Positions 54,401 through 64,000 of a stretch of DNA of 64,000 nt are shown here, piece by piece. The translations under genes were made by a program, and so were the position numbers. How positions within the stretch are numbered: the stretch's first letter is position 1; every line of letters begins with the position of its first letter. This DNA comes from Athripsodes cinereus (lineage: Eukaryota > Arthropoda > Insecta > Trichoptera > Leptoceridae), in assembly GCA_947579605.1 (NCBI GenBank), contig OX388311.1, positions 24,492,951 to 24,556,950 on the forward strand. Reading direction: 5' to 3'. Under the pieces are notes generated by a model, which searched no databases, was not told the origin of the DNA, and worked only from the letters and a program-made list of their open reading frames with translations.

Positions 54401-54810
54401 ATATGTAGGTCTACAATTGAAGCTGCCATCAGGGTTCATAATATAAAATATTGGAGCCTTTGGCGAGTCGCCCGGTAGCTAGGACAAAAATAACCTTTCA
54501 CTTCACCCAAACCCAAACACAACACACGCATCAACCATAGCATCAACGCGCTAATTGACAGTATTGTGTTGTAGCTATCTTCACAATGTTTATAATGTGG
54601 GAACTAGCGGCAAACTAGCTATTTCATGTTTACGCTGCCGTCAGCGGCATTTTAGCAAATTAGACTATAGTGCCGCTTGCGGCACGCTAGACACTTCCTA
54701 TACTTAAATGTTTATTGTTTTATTTTATATTTTTTATGTATTACTTTTATCTCATAAATATATAATAACCATCTAAAGTATCATTTTATTGTTTCAGCCG
54801 TATAACAAAA

Positions 54811-54924
54811 ATGAGGACTTTACAATCGTCACTTCAACTATTTGAAAAAAGAACAGTCGGAACATACGAGTACTTCACAAGAGCGATTAAAAAGTTAATC
54901 AGAGAAAAATTAATCAAGAAATAA
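54811..54924 (+). CDS. Candidate small ORF, 37 codons, unrecognised
   Basis: An ATG 13 bp after a good splice acceptor (TTTATTGTTTCAG, 54785-54797) opens a frame beginning MRTLQSSLQLF and ending REKLIKK, with a basic C-terminal half. With the donor-like CAG|GTATGT at 53048 it could be exon 2 of a small gene whose intron received the 1575-bp transposon. No family is recognised and chance is a realistic alternative. Confidence 0.2.
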   Translation: MRTLQSSLQLFEKRTVGTYEYFTRAIKKLIREKLIKK

Positions 54925-57086
54925 ATATGGTCTCGATTGAAGGAATCAATGGTCAGTGATTTTTTAGACAATACTAAGTCTTTTGCTAATTTAATAAGTA
55001 ATAATAAATTCCAATTTATTCAAATGATGAAAAAGACTCCTTCTAATGGTTTGATGGGGAAATTGCTCCAGCAGTAACCTCGCCATTATATATTTTGCAT
55101 TTGCTTTAAGTAACTTTCTGACATACATTAAAATAAAATAAATATAAATAAATCTTTATTGATCCGACAATAAGAATATAAACATAATGAGAGGCTACAC
55201 AGATAGCAGATCTGACTTAAGGGCGGACTTGTTACTATGCAACATCTTTCAAGACAACCCATAAACATTATGATAGGTTTTTGTTAAATGCATAAAGAAT
55301 GTAAATATAAATGATAAAGAAAAGTTTATTGTATTTTATAAATTTTGTATTTCAAATAGTTGCAATTTATTATTATAATAGATATAAACTAAAACAAACG
55401 CAGATAAGTTGATGTGAGTGTAATCGAAAAGAATTGAAACAAATAGGAGAATGATGATGCCTTTGAAGATTCACATATATAAATATCTAAATAATCTATA
55501 GGTTTAAAGATCTTTGTATAAAATCATCACATAGTATAATAATAGCCCTAGTTAGAAATATAGTAAGCCTGGAAGGATATTGCGTAGTAATTAACTAAAT
55601 CACAATAAACACAGTTGTAGAATCTACTAAGAATTTAATTAAATTTGATTGTCTTACTATTATTATAAGTTTTATGTATTTCGTTTGTTTAATTTTTCAG
55701 ATTTGCATAACGATGAAGATGGTTTAAAAATTTTACTTGGAAGAACATAATAAACTGACAAAAGAGTGACAATGTGTTAACGTCAGTGGCCCAGAAGTAA
55801 ATCACATACCTACTCTTGTATAAATACAGAGAATCACATCCATATACTTTTAAAATTATTAATAGTTTTGTAGATACACCTAGTATATACATCTTTATTG
55901 TGACATTTAAGGACTTACGTTATAGAATCAGCAAACATTTACATTTAATTACAATTGGGATGTTGCTATTTATCATTTTCCCAGGAAGTAAATTTTATAT
56001 CTGACGAAAGTTATATTTTCATAAAAACATAGTGATTCTATTTAGATACCTACCTGTTATTATCTCAAATTAGAAAATAGATTTATGAATAACTGTATGT
56101 TGGAGGTAAACTAAACTATGTTATGAAATAATTATTATCATACAGTATGGCCGCTCAATATTTTTTCATCATAATTTCATTTAATTCTCACATGTTTTTT
56201 GAAACGTGGCAAAAATGGTTGTGGATCATTGCCATTAGCTATTACTATCATCTTTTATTATATACAATTGATACTCATTGAAATTAGCATTGTAATCCTT
56301 CAACAAAAATTTTACACCTTTTTTTATCTAAGTACAGATATCACAAAATATATTACGTTTTCAGCTTAGGTGAATATGCCATCAGAAAGGGATAACTTCG
56401 TCGCATCGTCGCTATGTTCATAAGTCAGTTTGGTAAAAAATCGACATAGTGTAGTTAATCTCCAACATACAAAATGTACATACATATTTTTGCTAATTAC
56501 TTAACTATGCAAACTGTTTGTCATTTTTATGATTGTGATTTTTACACTTTATTCTCCTTATACCAATGTCTTTCCGAAGCCACATTCAAACATGCTTATA
56601 TCCTTGAGAGGGCTCAAAGCACATTCTGATCAATCCATTTTGAAAATATACCGCTCTGCTTTTTATTTTCAGATTTTTGTTTATCAAATTGTATACAAAC
56701 ATGTTGAAAAATGTTACAATTACATTTTTTTCCTTCATGCCTAATTTACATAATGTTATCATAAATATATTTATAAATTACTTATTAATGAAAAAATAAA
56801 AAGGATCGCGGTAAATTTTCAAAATGGATTAATTTAAATTTGCTTTAAGCTTTCTTAATTTTTTTTTGTAGAAAATTATTTTATACACAACACTCTTTTG
56901 ACTTATTTTGTTTGATATTTTGCTCTCGTTTTGTGGTATATATTATTTTTATACACATTGATTTTAATAAATTGAAAACTTAATTACTTCTTTTTTTTAT
57001 CAGACTCCTTAGGGTCTTGATAAAAAACTTTAAGTTTCTTGGTAAAAATGAATATTTTTTTTAATGTGAGGATATTTATTTTTTAT
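54925..57086. other. AT-rich intergenic DNA, no recognised gene
   Basis: Apart from the LINE tail at 55131-55262, only low-complexity AT-rich DNA is seen. The longest frames here (about 60-70 codons around 55690-56004 and 56529-56744) lack recognisable domains and codon structure. Confidence 0.5.
55131..55262 (-). mobile_element. Probable LINE 3' end, minus strand
   Basis: On the minus strand the segment reads GTAACAAGTCCGCCCTTAAG, then GTCGGATCAATAAAGATTTA followed by an A/T-rich tail (ATTTATATTTATTTTA). Polyadenylation-like AATAAA near a tail and lack of coding sequence suggest a truncated retroelement 3' end, of a different family from the GCGATAAAC one. No second copy is in this window to confirm it. 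Confidence 0.4.
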
Positions 57087-57233
57087 TTATAAAGGTGGCT
57101 ACATATTATTATCATGCAAAGTTGTAATTTTTTTTATTTACAATCTACATAATAAAATATTGTGAATATTTAAAGATTGTAATTAAAAAAATTTACAACT
57201 TTGCACGATAATAATATGTAGCCACCTTTATAA
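57087..57233. mobile_element. MITE-like palindromic element
   Basis: About 147 bp, symmetric about 57160: left TATAAAGGTGGCTACATATT, right AATATGTAGCCACCTTTATA. Arms of about 65 bp pair with a few mismatches and include GCAAAGTTGTAA. TTATAA at both edges suggests a TA or TTATAA target. No coding sequence. Confidence 0.8.
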
Positions 57234-57251
57234 GTGAAATAAAAATATTAT

Positions 57252-57402
57252 AAATAAATCCTATCATAAAACCCGTAATATCGTCTGAACATGATTAAAC
57301 TGTCAAAAATTTTCATGATAGATCTGTCAAAAATAATCATATATAAACATTTTAACCCAATCCAATAAAATAAACGTAATATTTTAGGACAAAAATAGTC
57401 AT
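57252..57402. repeat. Orphan satellite island
   Basis: About 150 bp of the satellite reappears 5 kb beyond the array: AAACCCGTAATATCGTCTGA, AAACTGTCAAAAATTTTCAT, GATCTGTCAAAAATAATCAT and TTTAACCCAATCC are all standard monomer pieces in the standard order. It is diverged, and directly follows the 57087 MITE. Confidence 0.85.
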
Positions 57403-57575
57403 ACATATACATTTTATAAATTACTTCTTTCGTCTGCCCATTAAGCGATTTTCCTTGGCCCAATTTACTTTGAGATATCTTTTTAGAGTAAGATTATGAA
57501 CACCCATTTATTTAAAAATCAAATCACTTTTTATGATTATGCATTAGGTACTTACCGTCATATTCAACCAATGGA

Positions 57576-57594
57576 TGTATGTATGTATGTATGT
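57576..57594. repeat. (GTAT)n microsatellite
   Basis: Short run of GTAT repeats just upstream of the RT relic. Confidence 0.8.
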
Positions 57595-57614
57595 TGGATG
57601 ATTATAATGTTTAA

Positions 57615-58804
57615 TGCCATTACCTAGACGATACACAGTTTGGTTTCAGGAACGCATTCGGAACACGCGAAGCACTATTGGCTATCAATGTATTAGTACA
57701 AAAGTGCCGGGACCAAAGAAAAGAGGTAGTTGCATGCTTTATTGACTACGAAAAGGCATTTGACAGGGTAAAACATACTGACTTAATAAAAATGCTTGTC
57801 GAATGCAATATTGATACCAAGGATTTAAATTTTATTAAAAATCTGTACTGGCTCCAAACAGCCGAAATAAGACATGGATATGAGAAATCAAACGCAATTT
57901 CCATCCAGCGAGGCGTGAGACAGGGTTGTATCCTTTCTCCGTTATTGTTTAATCTCTACTCCGACTATGTCTTTAAAAGAGCCCTCACCAACACAGACAG
58001 GGGACTGAAGGTCAATGGCGTTGTGATAAACAATATTAGATATGCCGACGACACTGTTTTACTGGCTGAAAGTGTCAATGACCTTCAAGACCTCCTTAAT
58101 CTTGTTGACGAGTCCGGTGAAAGACTGGGGCTAGCCATAAATATCGGCAAAACCAAATGGATGACCTTCGGACGGCTTGATTACAGTGGGTCAGTATTGC
58201 ATTTGAACGGCCGTAGCGTTGAAAGGGTGGAGAAATTTAAATACCTCGGCAGCATACTAACGCAATCTCTTGACCCAGATGTAGAGATAAAATGCAGAAT
58301 TGAGGCAGCAAGAGCTGCATTTAACATCATAACAGCATAAATCTGAAGCTCCGCCAAAGAATGATTAAGTGCTATGTATGGTCTGTTTTATTGTATGGAT
58401 GTGAAACATGGACCTTAAAAGTCAATACAATGAACAGACTGGAAGCATTTGAAATGTGGCTCCATCGCCGTATGCTCAGAATTCCCTGGACTGACATGGT
58501 TACCAATACCGAAGTCCTGAGGCGAGCTAGAGTTGACAGGGAGCTGTTATCAATCATCAAGGTTCGGAAGGTTTCACATCTGGGTCATGTTCTGCGTGGA
58601 GAAAAATACCACCTTCTCCAACTGATATTGAAGGGGAAAATTGAGGGACGCCGAGGTCCCGGTAGGAGACAGATGTCCTGGCTGCGAAACATAAGGGAGT
58701 GGACCGGCATCCGAAGTGTGGAAGAGCTGTTCCGAGCAGCGCAGGACAGGGACAAGTTCGCCGAGGTGATCGCCAACGTTGGGGGGACCCGACAAGGCAC
58801 TTGA
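57615..58804 (+). pseudogene. RTE-like reverse transcriptase relic, 5'-truncated and frameshifted
   Basis: Homology begins with DTQFGFRNAFGTREALLAI (about 57630), preceded by an in-frame stop. Piece 1 runs to TAA at 58338-58340 and contains motif A FIDYEKAFD, motif B GVRQGCILSPLLFN and YADD (about 58041-58052), plus KFKYLGSIL. Piece 2, in another frame (from about 58345 to TGA at 58802-58804), continues with LRQRMIKCYVWSVLLYGCE, HLGHVLRGEKY and GRRGPGRRQMSW. Between them a few codons are lost and the frame shifts once. It resembles arthropod 'endonuclease-reverse transcriptase' proteins of the RTE clade; the endonuclease half is absent. It is a different family from the LINE at position 1. 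Confidence 0.9.
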
Positions 58805-58814
58805 AGAAGAAGAA
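58805..58814 (+). repeat. (GAA)n 3' tail of the RTE-like relic
   Basis: GAAGAAGAAG follows the stop codon, the short triplet tail expected at an RTE-type 3' end; unrelated DNA follows. Confidence 0.6.
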
Positions 58815-59737
58815 TGCCATTTAATGGAGCATCCATCACAAGGATGTGCCAGGATGTGTCGATGTATTTGTGTTTACACGTAATACGAAAGGATTAACTA
58901 ATACATTGACATGGGGCAAGGTCTCGTGAGAAAGACTATACTGGGCATGCGGTGATTGTAGAATACTTTTATTTGATTGTTTTTTTTCTCTAATTCTTTT
59001 GTTGACATTAATACATATATATGTATGCTGTATACATACTTAATTGGGAGGTTGGCCTGGCCAAATCAATGCATCTATAATGTTTTTATTTGTTTGTGTG
59101 TCTTTTGTCAACTTTCTGTTTGTGCCTCTGATTAATAAATAAATACAAAAACTGTCCTGATTTGGAATACATATTATATACTATCTAGTGGAGCCCTTTT
59201 ATTAATAAATGTATAACTCACTTCTGTATCTAGAAAAGGTACGGTTAGGGGATTCGATACCGGCCCTTTTTTCTAATCCCGGGATTTCGGGATTATCTAC
59301 ACTTGATCCCGGGATTGTATTGGTGGTGGTGGTAGAGTGGTAACAAAAAGTCAGTAAACCATGTCAAAATCAGCTTTTTTTATTCATCTGGTAATGAATT
59401 TAAGTTTTGAATCTGCAATAAGTCGGTTAAACAAAATTATACTTCAAACACCTCCTAAAATAAACAAACAAGGCACTTATGATTTATAAAACTAACAATT
59501 TAACTTTTTTTTTATATTTTTAAATTGTATTCTTGTATTTGTATTTATTTCATAGTTTAAACCCAGAACAGTTTTAGTTAAGTGGGGCAATATATTCTAT
59601 AAAGTTGTTTTTATGTTTGTTTGTATGTACTATTTTGGAATATTTTTTTTAAATCAACTTAGTTAGACTTATTTAGCTTAACCCATAACAAAAAAATATA
59701 TACTACAGGGATCAATGTTTAAACTCGTATTTCTAAA
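58815..59737. other. Intergenic DNA with repeat-like pieces
   Basis: 59040-59155 (GGTTGGCCTGGCC ... AATAAATAAATA) looks like a retroelement 3' end but has no second copy here. 59225-59320 has GGGATTCGATACCGGCCC and two AATCCCGGGAT-type palindromes (TCCCGGGA), possibly the end of the hAT relic that follows on the minus strand. The rest is AT-rich with nothing recognised. Confidence 0.4.
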
Positions 59738-59923
59738 TTAAATTGACCAGAGACTTGATGAATTATTTATTTGAATTAGGTCGGTGAGTGATTTTTTGAT
59801 GCTGTTTTTTAAAATATCAAATCGCTCAAGCATTGTTAGGAGACTATTCCAACGCGATTTGCAGTTAAATAATAACTTAAGCTCTCTTCCATGTTCCTTT
59901 TCAATATAGTTTTGAAGCATCAT
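59738..59923 (-). pseudogene. hAT-like transposase fragment
   Basis: A 61-codon minus-strand frame includes LKLLFNCKSRWNSLLTMLER and FDILKNSIKKSL, resembling the segment of hAT/ZBED-type transposases where a conserved K-x-RWNS precedes the insertion domain. Only this piece is left; neither the BED finger nor the C-terminal dimerisation domain is seen. Identification is by motif memory. Confidence 0.55.
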
Positions 59924-60360
59924 TCTTCAAGGATGCTCTTTTGATATTCCATTTGACTTCATTAATATTCCATTCATTGGTCAATCTCACCATTACTGGT
60001 TTTATATCCATTTTAATCCTGAGTCCAGTTGTTTAGAATATTTACTAATTTTTTTATTGTTTAACCGAATTTGGATGCAGATGACAAAACCAATCAGAAA
60101 CCTCAATTGGAGAACCATGTCTACACAATGCAACATTGTGTAAAATCTAATCGGAAGAAGTGAGAAAGGTGTCCCAACGCTTACGAATTGGCTCTAGGCT
60201 GGCTTAAGTGATCACTTTCAGTGTCCATGGACAACGTTCACCAATTCCACCATTCTCACTGTCACGATTTAAGGTCCACCAATCGAGAGATGCTTTATGC
60301 AAATCTTAGAATCGAATCACCTAGGTACGGTACAACGGCACTACTCAAATCTGTATGAAT
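59924..60360. other. Intergenic, nothing recognised
   Basis: 60100-60360 has more balanced base composition than its neighbours (TGGCTCTAGGCTGGCTTAAG, CACTGTCACGATTTAAGG) but no frame or repeat could be assigned. Confidence 0.4.
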
Positions 60361-60374
60361 ATAAATATTTCAGT

Positions 60375-60485
60375 CTTATAAATATTAATTTTAATGCCTT
60401 AATATTACGTGACATCTTCTAAAAATATTTTACTTGGCACAAATCGTCCCACAAGGGACGGGTTGCCGTAATCTTATAAATAATA
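60375..60485 (+). mobile_element. 5'-truncated LINE 3' end with 14-bp TSD
   Basis: ATAAATATTTCAGT flanks it on both sides (60361-60374 and 60486-60499). The 111-bp body has CACAAATCGTCCCACAAGGG followed by ACGGGTTGCC and ends ATAAATAATA. It matches the 3' end of the element at 62934-63232 and starts at the same CTTATAAAT. Confidence 0.9.
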
Positions 60486-60743
60486 ATAAATATTTCAGTG
60501 AAATACCCAATGAATTACATGTGCTATTCTAGATTTAAATGATAAAATTAAATATGTCGCAAAGAAAATGTATGCCACCTAAAATTATTTAGATATTGAG
60601 TGGTATGTGCGTATATGGTTCTAACCGTGTAGATAAGAATTGATAATAGAATGATATTATTGTATAAAATTATTTACTGCATCATGGATTAAAAAATAAG
60701 ACCTAAAAGACATATTATTTAAATATACCTATGTTTGAGATTT

Positions 60744-60777
60744 TTGAGTACTCCTTCCATAGGGAAGGAGTACTCAA
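60744..60777. repeat. Perfect 15-bp-arm hairpin
   Basis: TTGAGTACTCCTTCC and its exact complement GGAAGGAGTACTCAA are separated by 4 nt. Downstream are direct repeats of AGATACGGTA-like words. Function unknown; in a eukaryotic intergenic setting it is not read as a terminator. Confidence 0.7.
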
Positions 60778-61087
60778 GATACGTTAGGTACGGTAGATAC
60801 AAGATACGGTACACGAGATACTTCTGTTAGGGAGGTAGAAAATTAAAAGATATTTATTATAATATAAAATATAATAATAATATCTTTATTTTTTTTTCTT
60901 GTTTCTTGTTTTTGATTTTTAAGGTAAAGTGTAAATTTTACTGTTTGCTAGCAACGTGTTCGTCAAGTGCTTTGGTAGTTTGCGGGACCTTGATTGGTTT
61001 ATTTACTGAAGAAATTTGAATGTTGACATTTGTTAAGTTGAAGTCAATAAATAAATTGAGTGTATTGGCGTAATTAGTAACTCCCTT

Positions 61088-61174
61088 TGCGAGTGTGGGA
61101 ATGAGAAAGAAACAATGAACCACGTGTTTTTCAATTGCCCTATTTTATCTAATAATGATATTGTTAAAATATAA
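61088..61174 (+). pseudogene. C-terminal tip of a LINE ORF2 (zinc-knuckle)
   Basis: The frame reads CECGNEKETMNHVFFNCPIL and ends in TAA at about 61172-61174. The C-x-C-x(~7)-H-x4-C arrangement is the usual C-terminal CCHC-like knuckle of Jockey/CR1/R1-type LINEs. The upstream frame is closed, so only the tip remains. Confidence 0.6.
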
Positions 61175-61631
61175 AGGAAATAAATGTGATGCACATTTCC
61201 TATCAGAATCCAATCTCTTTTAGCATTGCATAATGTAAAAATAAGCTTCATTATGACCTTGACCTCTTAATTCAATCACATCAATTGCATATTGACCTCT
61301 TAATTCAAATAAAATAAATTTACTTATCAATTATCTTTTCAAGTGACACTCTTGAAGCTATATTCACACTGAAATCTCTTTATCAATAACGAAGTTTATT
61401 GAGGCATAGTTTTGCACATGATATTATTTAAGTATGTAATTGTTATAAGTAATCTCAACATGTTTGTACAAGAATAATAAAGTGAACAAAGATGGGTTTA
61501 TACTTTTTATTATGTTCAAATAAAATGATATCAAAATTCATCATATAAATGACATTTTGCCGTGTGTAATTTTTAGTTAATTAGTTTAGCAGTATTGCAG
61601 TTTACTATCGGAATTTTCAGAGAATTTTAAA

Positions 61632-61692
61632 ATGCTTTTCCGTTTTATGACTCTGTTATTTTTGGTGACCAGTAGTGTTTCGTGTGTAAACG
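61632..61692 (+). CDS. Lipase exon 1 (signal peptide)
   Basis: ATG at 61632 with AAAATG context; 20 codons plus one base, ending at donor GTAAGG. The peptide is MLFRF followed by a leucine-rich core and SSVSCVN, a typical secretion signal. Confidence 0.8.
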
Positions 61693-63974
61693 GTAAGGAT
61701 ACACAAATATTTAACTGAACTTTTCTTTTATTTTTTCATATATCTTTTTTCTAATTTTCTTAAAAAAAAAAAAAATTTAAATGTAAAAAAACAACTTTTT
61801 AAAATATCTAGGGTAGGGAAATTCATGTTTAATATAGGTATAGATCAGGTTTTTATGACTGATGGACGCAAACATCAAGAAAAATATATGACAATGGAAT
61901 GCACGCAGGGTTCTGTCGTTGGCCCGTTGTCCTGGAATATTCTCCTCGATGATCTCTTACATCGTCCTCTTCCGACAGGTTTACTATACGCTCACGCAGT
62001 CGGTGTCATTTTGTGTATCGAAAAAAACTTGAACACGGCAACTGGTGGAAAAGCCGTCTATTGCTTTGTCGGTGTATGTGAAATAAACACCTCTAGCAAT
62101 GGAACGATGTATGTGGTAGACATTGCCCTTCAAAAAAAATCTATAAATATCTATATGGTCTCTAGTTTTGGTCTATGATAATAGTTCCTTTACCCGTTGT
62201 TAACTATCAAGATGAGTCATTTTTATCGGCGATGTCATAATATGAAAAAATTGTATAATTCAAACCTTTACTGGCACACATTCTCACATTCGGGACAAGT
62301 CTTCTTGCCACTTACAATGAGTCTGCACCGGCTCTCATTTTGTGATCTTTTTGACTTATGCAACTTTTTTGCAATGTTATGAAAAAATATGACCTCGTCA
62401 GTATACACATTGGATCAAAGATATAAAGAGTAATAAAAGTAAAAAAAATACTTGGCCATTATTTGTTACGTAATCTAACCCGAGTATCTTGATTATTTTA
62501 TTTTTTCTATTCTAGCTCAGGCAGCATTTGATGAAAAGCAAGCCATATATGATTTTTATTTCGCTAATGAAAGTTCTTTGTTACTGAGTAACAATACAGA
62601 AGACGACAATCCATTCGTAGTTCAAACTGATGTGATTTTCAAACTCTATACAAGGTTCGTAGTATGAATATAATTGAATTATTGTCATATGAAACATATA
62701 AAAAAAATATTTTATAATAATTATTAATTTATAAATCAATAAAAATAAGAATTAAAAAAAAATAACCATATTAAAATAATTTCTATCCTCCTTTGTTGAA
62801 CATTTTGAACTAAAAAGCTATCATCTCATTTCACAACATTGGTGATTGTATAATAATGAATGATTGAAACCACCACAAAAAAAAAATTACATTGAATTTT
62901 TTTTTTTTTTGTAGTATGTAACTATGCATATCCCCTTTTTGCGAGTGCGAGCTCGATGTGGAATCTCTGGACCATGTCTTCCTCGGTTGCCCAATAAGAG
63001 ACTCTTATGACTTGTATTATGAGATAACTGAAGTCCAGTATCCGATCAATATGTCTTGCCTCTTGCACACTGATGCCCTCTCTGTATATCTCAAGATGTT
63101 AAAATCCGCCAAAAGAAATTTTATTATCTTATAAATTAGTGCCTTGATATTATGTGACATCTTCTAAAAATATTGTTCTTGGCACAAATCGTCCCACAAG
63201 GGACGGGTTGCCATAATCTTATAAATAATAATAACTATGCATATCCAGGGGGTATTTTTTCTACAGGTATAAAATTACTATGGACCGAGCACCGCCTAAT
63301 TATTTTTCATCACAAGTTTCATATTTTTACACCGTTCTTTTTATTTAATTCATTAATATTTTAATTTTTAATTCATTTTCGTTCGTAATAATTGAAAATA
63401 TTTGACCATATTATTATCAGATATCAAATTCTGGCTTAATTTACCTAATAAAAGATCTTTCTTTTTAGATCTAATCCACTTGTACCACAATTAATTACCA
63501 ATGGAAATTTATCAACATTAGCAACATCAAACTTTAACAAATTACTACCGATTAAGGTCATCATACACGGATGGAACTCTGATTGCACTAGTAAACTCAA
63601 TATAGATGGCAGAGATGGTTGGTACAATATATTTTCAAAAATGAGTCATATTTAAAAATTAATCTTAGAATTTAATATGACTGAATTTATAATACTTTAT
63701 ATTACTTATAATATTTATAATTTTTTAGCATTCCTAAAGATGGTGGATGTTAATGTTATTTGTGTAGATTGGTCCAAAGGAGCATACGTATTTTACACAA
63801 AAGCCATAAACAATGTTCCTCTTGTTGGAAAACATGTCGCACAGTTTGTAGATTGGATCGTGGCACAAGGATCAAACATTAACAATTTCCATTTCTTGGG
63901 GCACAGTCTTGGCGCTCACGTTTCTGGAATTGCAGCGAGAAATTTGAAGAGTGGAAAACTTCCAACACTAACAG
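61632..63974 (+). CDS. Secreted pancreatic-lipase-family gene, first four coding exons (3' part beyond window)
   Basis: Joining 61632-61692, 62516-62654, 63469-63617 and 63729-63974 gives one open frame of 198 residues with GT..AG introns and consistent phases. It starts with a hydrophobic signal peptide (about residues 1-19). It then has FKLYTR (62-67), KVIIHGWNSD (96-105, the oxyanion-side strand), VDWSKGA (129-135) and the nucleophile elbow GHSLGAH with Ser176 as the likely catalytic serine. The last exon ends after LPTLTG, where the family continues with the LDPAGP block carrying the catalytic Asp; that Asp, the His and the stop lie outside the window. Insect members are usually about 300-350 residues and hydrolyse triacylglycerols or phospholipids outside the cell. 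Exact substrate cannot be told. Introns 1 and 2 hold LINE relics. Confidence 0.88.
61825..62070 (+). pseudogene. LINE reverse-transcriptase relic in lipase intron 1
   Basis: The frame contains TQGSVVGPLSWNILLDDLL, a recognisable RT motif B of R1/Jockey-type LINEs (usually PQGSVLGP..WN..LD.LL), followed after LPTG by YAHAVG where the catalytic YADD should be. The active site is therefore lost. Sequence after about 62070 stays open to 62178 but is not recognisable. Confidence 0.7.
62516..62654 (+). CDS. Lipase exon 2
   Basis: Acceptor TTCTATTCTAG, donor GTTCGT. It encodes AQAAFDEKQAIYDFYFANES through VIFKLYT, the N-terminal strand of the lipase fold. Confidence 0.85.
62934..63232 (+). mobile_element. 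5'-truncated LINE in lipase intron 2, with 14-bp TSD
   Basis: AACTATGCATATCC is duplicated at 62920-62933 and 63233-63246. The insert encodes the last 64 codons of an ORF2, CECELDVESLDHVFLGCPIR onward to TAA at 63132-63134, with the C-terminal zinc-knuckle cysteines. A 3' untranslated end follows that matches 60375-60485 (CAAATCGTCCCACAAGGGAC) and ends in ATAAATAATA. Same sense as the gene, wholly intronic. Confidence 0.92.
63469..63617 (+). CDS. Lipase exon 3
   Basis: Acceptor CTTTCTTTTTAG, donor GTTGGT. It encodes SNPLVPQLITNG through KVIIHGWNSD and NIDGRD. Confidence 0.85.
63729..63974 (+). CDS. Lipase exon 4 (nucleophile elbow)
   Basis: Acceptor TAATTTTTTAG, donor GTTTTT (weak but at the position expected in the family). 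It encodes FLKMVDVNVICVDWSKGAY through the GHSLGAH elbow to LPTLTG. Confidence 0.85.
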
Positions 63975-64000
63975 GTTTTTAATATTCGTTTTTACTAGAA

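Larger units (their letters stand above)
53124..54698. mobile_element. Non-autonomous DNA transposon with 9-bp TSD
   Basis: TATACTTAA occurs on both sides (53115-53123 and 54699-54707). The left end reads GGAAGTGTCTAAAAAGCCGC and the right end, inverted, GGAAGTGTCTAGCGTGCCGC. Near both ends there are GCCGC..GCGGC mini-hairpins. A 9-bp TSD is characteristic of Mutator-like elements; that assignment is tentative because the strong inverted repeat is only about 11 bp. No transposase is seen in 1575 bp. It contains a nested MITE and a LINE 3' end. Confidence 0.75.

Noticed and set aside
55689..56744. Small ORFs of 62-71 codons in AT-rich DNA
   Set aside because: No recognisable domain, splice context or codon bias; the length is expected by chance in this composition.
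58372..58839. Minus-strand ORFs opposite the RTE-like relic
   Set aside because: Antisense shadows of the reverse transcriptase; no independent motif.
60744..60777. Intrinsic terminator
   Set aside because: Perfect hairpin, but no U-tract logic applies to this eukaryotic intergenic region and no adjacent gene ends here.
63173..63364. 63-codon ORF beginning MFLAQIVPQGTG
   Set aside because: It reads through the LINE 3' untranslated end and intron sequence; the real reading of this LINE is the ORF2 tail ending at 63134.

Overview
The window is eukaryotic, AT-rich and repeat-dominated. It most likely comes from an insect, possibly a moth or butterfly. The pointers are an intron-containing secreted lipase gene, two non-LTR retrotransposons with RTE-like C-termini and short microsatellite tails, and a recurrent LINE 3' end carrying a GCGATAAACTCGCC-type motif that resembles lepidopteran LINE 3' ends. 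The species assignment is inference.

Layout: (1) 1-1443 is the 3' part of a non-LTR retrotransposon with an open reverse transcriptase frame and a (GAT)n tail. (2) 1444-52167 is a roughly 48 kb satellite array interrupted by transposons. Its monomer is about 115 bp, built from three shorter repeats of about 38 bp marked by CTGTCAAA or CTATCAAA. Monomers are organised into nested higher-order repeats of about 418, 814, 1315 and 3354 bp. The largest level is four tandem copies of an approximately 8 kb unit (14641-47340); copies 2 and 3 are exactly in a 7953-bp register and look almost identical. Small ORFs in the array are by-products of the repeat. Guests in the array include a piggyBac-like element at a TTAA site (2375-3748), two short LINE 3' ends amplified with the 8-kb units, and a DNA transposon with an 8-bp target duplication (49387-51134). 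(3) 52168-60400 is a transposon graveyard: an inverted copy of the first LINE's 3' end, several MITEs, a 1.6-kb element with a 9-bp target duplication, an orphan island of the satellite, a frameshifted RTE-like reverse transcriptase and a hAT-like transposase relic. (4) 61632-63974 holds the first four coding exons of a pancreatic-lipase-family gene running off the right edge, with LINE relics in introns 1 and 2.

The most unusual signals are in the satellite: the depth of the repeat hierarchy, a built-in inverted repeat whose 18-nt loop occurs in both orientations, a 234-bp fold-back palindrome confined to one 8-kb copy, and a LINE insertion present in three 8-kb copies but represented by an intact empty site in the fourth. 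Together these give a readable history of how the array grew. No prokaryotic operon, CRISPR array or tRNA/rRNA gene was seen.
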